Position numbers and translations under genes: made by a program. From Desulfuromonadales bacterium (GTDB taxonomy: Bacteria > Desulfobacterota > Desulfuromonadia > Desulfuromonadales > BM103), in contig DAOVNV010000035.1 in the NCBI GenBank assembly GCA_030630015.1, forward strand, positions 1 through 13,485: DNA of 13,485 nucleotides. Direction: 5' to 3'. Positions 1 to 5,026 of this stretch are shown piece by piece (the stretch's first letter is position 1; every line of letters starts with the position of its first letter). The notes beneath the pieces were generated by a model that had not been told where the DNA came from, ran no database searches, and saw nothing but the letters and a program-made list of their open reading frames with translations.

Positions 1-2
1 CA

Positions 3-839
3 TCAATCGACAAACAACGAACAGTCTGTTTTCGGAATCAACCCGCGCGCTTCGGCGCGGGCAAATAGGGTCTCTATGGCGGCGACCCCTGCGTCGCCCA
101 AGTCGAGGGAGAAGTCGTTGACGTACAAGCCGATGTGGGCATCGATCACGGCATTGTCCAGTTCCTGGGCATGGTCCTTGATGTATTCACGCGGCTCGTT
201 TGGATGCGTATGTGCATATTCCAGGCTGGCACGGATCGCCGCATCGACCGTGCGGATGGTTTCCGTTCCAAGGTCGCGCCTGGCCAGGATGCCGCCGAGC
301 GGGATCGGTAGACCGGTTAGTTCTTCCCACCAGGCGCCGAGATCGAGGATTTCACTGAAGCCGCTTTGTCGGTAGGTGAAGCGGGATTCGTGGATAATCA
401 GGCCGGCATCCGCTTCGCCGCGCTGCAAAGCGCCCATGATCCGGTCGAAGGGCATGATCAACACATTTTCGTACCCCTGTCCGTAAAGCTGCAACAGCAG
501 ATTCGCAGTGGTCAACTGTCCGGGTATGGCGATGCGTCTGCCGCGCAGGGCATCCATGTCGGTAGGTTCGGCGGCGATGACCAGTGGACCGCAGCCGCGA
601 CCAAGCGCTCCCCCACTGTGCAACAGCGCGTAGTTGTCACGCAGATGTCCCAGGGCGTGGTAGGAAATCTTGGTCAGGTCGAGCAGACCGTCGAGTGCCA
701 GTTGATTGAGGGTTTCGACATCTTCCAGGCGTTCCCGGATGCTGAAGCCGGGACGGTTCACCAGACCATGGGTGAGGGCGTAAAAGATATAGGTGTCATT
801 CGGGCAGGGTGAATAGCCCAGGGTCAATTGCCGCGTCAT
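3..839 (-). CDS. mqnD: 1,4-dihydroxy-6-naphthoate synthase (futalosine menaquinone pathway)
   Basis: This cytoplasmic enzyme converts cyclic dehypoxanthinyl futalosine to 1,4-dihydroxy-6-naphthoate in the futalosine route to menaquinone. The protein has the family's N-terminal signature, YSPCPNDTYIF, at residues 9-19. A histidine at residue 150, in the segment IIHESRFTY, sits close to the histidine proposed as catalytic in the Thermus enzyme. The length of 278 residues is usual for MqnD. The ATG at 839 is chosen because it overlaps the mqnB stop in an ATGA arrangement that implies translational coupling, with a purine-rich GAAAGAGAAGG just upstream. A start at 860 would add seven residues. 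The stop (TGA, 5..3) overlaps an ATG at 3..1, so another gene probably follows beyond the window. The family call is secure. Confidence 0.93.
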   Translation of the reverse strand: MTRQLTLGYSPCPNDTYIFYALTHGLVNRPGFSIRERLEDVETLNQLALDGLLDLTKISYHALGHLRDNYALLHSGGALGRGCGPLVIAAEPTDMDALRGRRIAIPGQLTTANLLLQLYGQGYENVLIMPFDRIMGALQRGEADAGLIIHESRFTYRQSGFSEILDLGAWWEELTGLPIPLGGILARRDLGTETIRTVDAAIRASLEYAHTHPNEPREYIKDHAQELDNAVIDAHIGLYVNDFSLDLGDAGVAAIETLFARAEARGLIPKTDCSLFVD

Positions 840-1579
840 ACCTTCTCTTTCGGCGGCCAATGGCTGAGCAGGTCCAGGACGGCTTCCTGGGCGGAACGCA
901 TGCCCCTGGCCAGGTCCCAGCGGGCCGGGTCGCGATCTTCCACCAGGTTGGAGATGCCGCGAACTTCAAGGAAAGGGACACCCGTCTGCCGGCAGGCGAG
1001 AGAGGCACCGGCGCCCTCCATATTCTCACAGATGCCGCCAGTACGGGCCGCCAATTCAATGCCGCGCGCGGTCGTGCCCGTACAGGTTGACACTGTGACA
1101 AAAGGTCCGGTTGCCAGTTTTCGTTCGGTTCCCCCGGCATACTTGTTTAGCAACGGTTCGGCCCAGGTTGTCAGCTCATCATCCACTGGCCAGCGGTTAT
1201 AAACGATGCCGCGCACATCGTTGCGCATCGGCAGTCCCATTTCTTCAAGATCCTGAAACCCCAAGGGGGTCTGCACGCCTTCATCACCAAATATTTCACA
1301 TTCTGCCAGGGCAATGTCGCCGATCTCCAGTTCACTGCCCGGAAAGGCGCCGCCACAGCCGAACAGCCAGAGTGCCTTGGGTTGGAAATTGTTGATAAGG
1401 GTCATCGCGCTGGCGGCCGCCGCAGCCTTGCCCAGCCCGGAATGGGCCAGGCAGATCTGTGTGTCATACCACAGGCCATGCCAGACCTTGAGGTTGCCGA
1501 CAGATGTAGATTCAAGATCGCGCAGGGTTTGGCGCAACAGGCGGGTTTCTTCGGGAACAGCAGCGAGTAGGGCGAGCAT
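836..1579 (-). CDS. mqnB: Futalosine hydrolase
   Basis: This nucleoside phosphorylase-fold hydrolase releases hypoxanthine from futalosine (or the aminofutalosine base) to give dehypoxanthinyl futalosine, an early step of the alternative menaquinone pathway. Taking the start at 1579 gives 247 residues beginning MLALLAAVPEE. The glycine-rich GCGGAFPGS lies at residues 74-82, the ENMEGAG motif with its catalytic-type glutamate at 185-191, and RGISN followed by VEDRD at 207-217, all typical of the MTA/SAH nucleosidase-like family. The open frame runs upstream to 1627, but those 16 residues are translated from a repeat (VFLASRLTLRTS) and are probably not coding. No clear ribosome binding site precedes 1579. 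The stop overlaps mqnD by four bases. A generic nucleosidase is possible, but the mqnD neighbour makes MqnB much more likely. Confidence 0.9.
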   Translation of the reverse strand: MLALLAAVPEETRLLRQTLRDLESTSVGNLKVWHGLWYDTQICLAHSGLGKAAAAASAMTLINNFQPKALWLFGCGGAFPGSELEIGDIALAECEIFGDEGVQTPLGFQDLEEMGLPMRNDVRGIVYNRWPVDDELTTWAEPLLNKYAGGTERKLATGPFVTVSTCTGTTARGIELAARTGGICENMEGAGASLACRQTGVPFLEVRGISNLVEDRDPARWDLARGMRSAQEAVLDLLSHWPPKEKV

Positions 1580-1585
1580 AATAAA

Positions 1586-1666
1586 GACTGAAGTGCGAAG
1601 TGTGAGACGCGAGGCGAGAAAAACCAAAGCAAAGGCCTTTTCGTATTTCGCGTTTCGCGCTTCGTC
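1586..1666. repeat. Imperfect palindromic intergenic repeat
   Basis: The spacer between mqnB and the upstream unknown gene is nearly filled by an imperfect inverted repeat. The left arm begins GACTGAAGTGCGAAG at 1586. The right arm, read on the minus strand from 1666, begins GACGAAGCGCGAAACG. The arms flank a perfect AAAGGCCTTT palindrome at 1631-1640. GCGAA/CGCGA words recur in both arms. It could fold into a long imperfect hairpin in mqnB mRNA. I infer that it belongs to a dispersed intergenic family; no second copy is present in this window. Confidence 0.6.
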
Positions 1667-1670
1667 GGTT

Positions 1671-2855
1671 TTAGGGTTTATACCACCCGTCCCGGATCAA
1701 GTCCCGGCGCAGATCCACCCCGGCGTTGCGGATGATGCCATTGCGCCAGAAGTGGTCTTCGGCGGGAAGGCCGGAGCCGGGGCTGTCCAGTCGCTTACGG
1801 TGGTTGCTGAGACTTTGCCGGAAACGGTCATCGGATTCCTGGAGTGCTTCCCTGATCCGCCCTCCCACAACCGGGAGGCTTGTCTCGATGACATACTGAA
1901 TCATGTCACGCAGGCGCAGTCCCTGGCGATATTCCCAGAGGTCCCCTTCAAAATTTGTGCAACATTCACCGACGAAATCGTTCCAGTCGAGCAACAGGCC
2001 GCCAAAATCTTCTTCCGCAAATTCCTCGTACTCGGGACGCTGCCGCAAAAGACCCTCGATCTGGTGCTGTTCCTTACGTGAAAAGAAAAAGGAGATGCTC
2101 TCTTCCACGGGATACATGCCGAGATTTTCAGCGATCTCACGGCAGAAGTGGGCATAGTCGAGATCTCGTTCACTGAATTTCTGCAACTCGGCGGGCAGAC
2201 TGGAGCGGTCCAGGCACAACAGGGAAAGATGGTCATGTCCCAGGTCCGTGTGCAGCGGTAGATTGCTGCAGTGTGGAATGCCGACTCTGGCCAGCAGGTC
2301 AGTGAGCCGGATATGGTTATCGGTAAAACAAGTCAGGACTTTCTCTTCCGAATAGAAAAGCTCCAGGCTGGCCCGGTTGTTGGCCAGACCGAAACCGACA
2401 AAACCGTCGTTCAACAGGCGATCCCAGTAGGGTTCGAGCGCGTCGAGAAGCTCGCTGACGGGCATGTAAGGTGAGTAGTATACGGCGGGCGTCGGGTTCT
2501 TCTGGCCCTGCTCGACAAAGCTCGGATCCGTCGTGTAAAACTCGAGAATGAAAAATGCCTCATCGGGCATGCTGGAGATAAAGGACTCGAATATCTGCCG
2601 AATTCGGTGGGTTCCTGCCACAACAGAAAAGTGGTAGGTGTCTGTGGCGTTTTCCAGAAGAGAAAAGGTATAGCCCTCATTCAGGACACAGGCTTTACGC
2701 CGGGTCTGGGGCCAGAGTTGTACACCGATGGGGAAGTTGGAAAAAACCTGGGGCAAGGCCGAAACTCTCTCTGCCCTGGATCCGTGAGTAAACGGCAGAT
2801 CCAAGGCTAAAATTGACAGATTCACATCATGCGGCAAGATGCGTGTCAAAGTCAA
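1671..2855 (-). CDS. Uncharacterised soluble protein upstream of mqnBD
   Basis: I do not recognise this 394-residue protein. It is acidic, rich in Phe, Leu and Glu, and shows no signal peptide, no membrane segment and no metal-binding Cys/His cluster. An alpha/beta N-terminal half (for example EAFFILEFYTTDP and GFVGFGLANNRASLELFY) is followed by a more helical, charged C-terminal half containing LLLDWNDFVGECCTNFEGD. The start is uncertain. The longest frame opens with TTG at 2855. There is an in-frame GTG at 2825 and a TTG at 2756 preceded by a purine-rich GGCAGAGAGAG. No in-frame ATG occurs in the first 90 residues. It reads in the same direction as mqnB and mqnD, about 90 bases upstream, and may share their transcript. 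Its length and protein-like composition support a real gene. Confidence 0.72.
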   Translation of the reverse strand: MTLTRILPHDVNLSILALDLPFTHGSRAERVSALPQVFSNFPIGVQLWPQTRRKACVLNEGYTFSLLENATDTYHFSVVAGTHRIRQIFESFISSMPDEAFFILEFYTTDPSFVEQGQKNPTPAVYYSPYMPVSELLDALEPYWDRLLNDGFVGFGLANNRASLELFYSEEKVLTCFTDNHIRLTDLLARVGIPHCSNLPLHTDLGHDHLSLLCLDRSSLPAELQKFSERDLDYAHFCREIAENLGMYPVEESISFFFSRKEQHQIEGLLRQRPEYEEFAEEDFGGLLLDWNDFVGECCTNFEGDLWEYRQGLRLRDMIQYVIETSLPVVGGRIREALQESDDRFRQSLSNHRKRLDSPGSGLPAEDHFWRNGIIRNAGVDLRRDLIRDGWYKP

Positions 2856-3052
2856 CTGGTGAGGCGTTGTGGCGGCGCGGCCATACTGTCACAGGGCCGG
2901 CTCTGGTGGCCAAGCTGCGGCTCTTGCCCGGATCCGTCAGCCACCCACGGTTTCAGGTTTTAAAAAAAGGTTTTGCAGGAGAGAAAAGTTTGTATGGCAA
3001 GGAGGATCGGCATTTAATAATAATAAATAGTTTTTATCTAAAATAAATTTAA
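2856..3052. other. Gene-free spacer with a sharp GC-to-AT change
   Basis: This is the first part of the roughly 400-base divergent spacer. Positions 2860-2950 are GC-rich and contain an inverted GGTGGC (2905-2910) / GCCACC (2940-2945) pair. From about 2955 the sequence turns A/T-rich, with homopolymeric A near 2962 and long A/T runs from 3010 to 3052 just upstream of the carboxylase promoter, where they could act as an UP-type element. The only frame here is a 77-residue open frame (2813-3046, plus) that partly overlaps the divergent gene and does not look like protein. I compared it with cyclic-di-GMP and cobalamin riboswitch consensus by eye and saw no convincing match. Confidence 0.4.
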
Positions 3053-3082
3053 TTGACAATTTAGGGCTCTTTAAGATATACC
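3053..3082 (+). promoter_or_regulatory. Sigma70-type promoter of the carboxylase operon
   Basis: A perfect TTGACA -35 box (3053-3058) is followed after 18 bases by TATACC (3077-3082), within an A/T-rich upstream context. Transcription would start near 3089. That leaves a leader of about 165 nt before the start codon at 3254. An ACCC-TGCG-GGGT inverted repeat (3080-3091) overlaps the -10 and start region and could be a regulator site. Confidence 0.7.
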
Positions 3083-3090
3083 CTGCGGGG

Positions 3091-3110
3091 TAAAACTCTA
3101 TTCTATTTTG
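3091..3110 (+). promoter_or_regulatory. Candidate operator shared with the XRE-cupin gene promoter
   Basis: The blocks TAAAA, CTCT, CTATT and TTG occur here in order. The same four blocks, with one-base spacing changes, occur at 8042-8062 in front of the XRE-cupin gene. Here they sit immediately downstream of the predicted transcription start. The similarity is seen directly. A role as a binding site for the linked regulator is inference. Confidence 0.35.
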
Positions 3111-3195
3111 CTCTGGCAGTTCCCACAAAGTCTGTTGTGTAGAGCATCGGATATCGGTCTTACTTTTGTATTGTCATCGGTTTACGGGTTGGTCT

Positions 3196-3244
3196 GCAGC
3201 AGGAAAAGCTGCTTTCCAGGAATACTTAGCATCCAGCAGAAGGA
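3196..3244 (+). promoter_or_regulatory. Leader hairpin and ribosome binding site of the carboxyltransferase gene
   Basis: A small hairpin, GCAGC (3196-3200) / GCTGC (3208-3212), overlaps a competing GGAAA/TTTCC pairing (3202-3206 with 3213-3217). The ribosome binding site AGAAGGA lies at 3238-3244, nine bases before ATG 3254. The two small pairings are mutually exclusive, but both are weak. Confidence 0.3.
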
Positions 3245-3253
3245 ATCAGCCTC

Positions 3254-4978
3254 ATGTCAAAAAAAGCGATTAAACCTTCACTGAAGAATCCGTTTGATCC
3301 CCCGGAAAAGGTCGATTTCACCATTCCGGGTGAGGTCGCAGGCGTCACCGGTGGTTACGAAGAGGTCATGAAAGAGGGCTACGATCTGGTTCAGCGTCCG
3401 ATCAAGTCGGTCCCGGTCGGACAGATTGAAAAGCAGCATTTCAAGAAGCGCATGACCGTCTGGGAAAGGATCAAGGTCCTGACCAGTGCGGAACCAAATA
3501 TCCTGTTTCAGAACTGGGGCAAGAACCTGGATGGAGCCTCTCTGGTAACCGGTATCTTGAACATTGGCGGGCGTGATGTTGCTCTCTACGGGCACGACTT
3601 CACCGTGCGTGCCGGTTCGATCGATGCCACCAACGGCAGCAAGCTGGCCAAACTGTTCAACATGGCCGCCGACAAGGGTATCCCGGTCATCGGCATGAAC
3701 GACAGTGCCGGCGCTTTCGTGCCGGCCGGCGTTGGCGGTCTCGATGGCTACGCCGAAGCCTTTACCTCCCTGCGCAAGATGAGCGGTGTGGTGCCGAGCA
3801 TCATGTGCATGTTTGGTTTCAACGCCGGTGGCGGCAGCTATCTGCCGCGCCAGGGCAGTTTCGTCATCCAACCGAACGATACCTTCTTCGGTCTGACCGG
3901 CCCGGGCGTCGTCAAGTCGGTTCTCGGTGAAGATGTGACCCCGGAAGAGTTGGGTGGCCCCAAGGTCCATAGCCAGACCGGCGTTGCCGACCTTACCGTT
4001 GCCGACGAAGTCGCCGCACTGCGCACTGCGGTTCGCCTGCACAGCTACATTCCTGACAACAACAGCGTGATGGCTCCCTACCAGGAAACCAGCGACCCTC
4101 TCGATCGCAAGACCTGGGAGATCAATACGCTGCTCAAGAAGGCGTTCAACTCGCCGACCGGGTTCAACACCCCGTTCGATGTTTCGATCATCATCCAGCA
4201 GGTCTGCGACCATGGCGATTACTTCGAACTCCAGCCTGATAGGGCACGCGAAGTGGTGACCGCTTTCGGGCGACTGGATGGCAACGTGGTTGGCTTCTGC
4301 GCCAACAACAGCGCGGTGGCCTCCGGCCAGATCGACTGTGATTCGGCGGTCAAGATCGCTCGCTTCATCCGCTTCTGCAACATCTACAACATTCCGGTCA
4401 TCTTCATGGAAGACACCACCGGCTTCCTGCCGGGGCGCGAGCAGGAAGCCCGCGGCATCGTCCAGGCCGGTCGCACGATGCTTGACTCGATCGTCGATCT
4501 GAGAACGCCGCGTATCCTGCTGATTCTGCGCAACGCTTACGGTGGCGCCTATGCCTCCTACAACAACTACCCGACCGGTGCCGACCTGGTGCTGGCTCTG
4601 CCGACCACCCGCCTGGCTGTCATGGGCCCGGCCGGCAAGGAGTTTGTCTACAAGGGCGAACTGCGCAAGCTGCGCGGCGCGATCCCGGCCATGGTCAAGC
4701 AGGGCACTCAGGAGCGCATCAAGGCTGGCATGGAGGGTGAGGCCGCCAAGCGGGATGCCGAGAACGAAGCTGCGGAATGGCTGAAGGCTCAGGAAGCCGA
4801 ACTGAATCTGCGCTATGAAAAAGAGCTGATGAACCCGAAAGAGGGCCTTGCCCTGGGCTCCATCTCCTCGATTGTCATGCCGACTGACCTGCGCAAGGTG
4901 CTGGGAGAGAATCTGAACTTCTTCCTCAGGCACTACACACCTTCGCCTATGGGCGGTATCCAGCGCGAGTTCCATTAA
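3254..4978 (+). CDS. Acyl-CoA carboxylase, carboxyltransferase subunit (probable propionyl-CoA carboxylase beta)
   Basis: This subunit transfers the carboxyl group from carboxybiotin to an acyl-CoA, most likely propionyl-CoA, giving (S)-methylmalonyl-CoA. It is a 574-residue two-domain crotonase-fold carboxyltransferase. The N-terminal domain includes HDFTVRAGSIDATNGSK (114-130), GIPVIGMNDSAGA (142-154) and the oxyanion-hole loop FGFNAGGGSYLPRQ (187-200). The C-terminal domain includes DTTGFLPG (387-394) and NAYGGAYASYNN (427-438). It is some 40-50 residues longer than typical PccB, with a highly charged helical insert at about 467-525 and an unusual C-terminal tail ending GGIQREFH. At the GGAY(D) position, where propionyl-CoA carboxylases usually have Asp, it has Ala434. 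The biotin carboxylase gene follows after 48 bases. Substrate is inferred from the downstream mutase and epimerase; another acyl-CoA cannot be excluded. Confidence 0.9.
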   Translation: MSKKAIKPSLKNPFDPPEKVDFTIPGEVAGVTGGYEEVMKEGYDLVQRPIKSVPVGQIEKQHFKKRMTVWERIKVLTSAEPNILFQNWGKNLDGASLVTGILNIGGRDVALYGHDFTVRAGSIDATNGSKLAKLFNMAADKGIPVIGMNDSAGAFVPAGVGGLDGYAEAFTSLRKMSGVVPSIMCMFGFNAGGGSYLPRQGSFVIQPNDTFFGLTGPGVVKSVLGEDVTPEELGGPKVHSQTGVADLTVADEVAALRTAVRLHSYIPDNNSVMAPYQETSDPLDRKTWEINTLLKKAFNSPTGFNTPFDVSIIIQQVCDHGDYFELQPDRAREVVTAFGRLDGNVVGFCANNSAVASGQIDCDSAVKIARFIRFCNIYNIPVIFMEDTTGFLPGREQEARGIVQAGRTMLDSIVDLRTPRILLILRNAYGGAYASYNNYPTGADLVLALPTTRLAVMGPAGKEFVYKGELRKLRGAIPAMVKQGTQERIKAGMEGEAAKRDAENEAAEWLKAQEAELNLRYEKELMNPKEGLALGSISSIVMPTDLRKVLGENLNFFLRHYTPSPMGGIQREFH

Positions 4979-5026
4979 TCAGCGACGGCATAATGACCTA
5001 AAGAATGAGATTGGAGATAAAGAGCC

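Noticed and set aside
1580..1627. N-terminal extension of mqnB to 1627
   Set aside because: It is translated from the palindromic repeat, and the nucleosidase fold starts at MLALLAAVPEE.
2860..2990. Possible cyclic-di-GMP or cobalamin riboswitch in the GC-rich spacer
   Set aside because: Only scattered short similarities on the minus strand; the conserved GGCAAACC/CGCAAAGCC core and B12-box are absent. A covariance-model search would settle it.
3278..4975. A 565-residue open frame antisense to the whole carboxyltransferase gene
   Set aside because: The plus-strand protein has clear family motifs. Long antisense frames are expected from GC-biased third positions. The same applies to long minus-strand frames at 5261-6469, 6479-7702, 8692-9762, 9850-10656 and 11014-11997.
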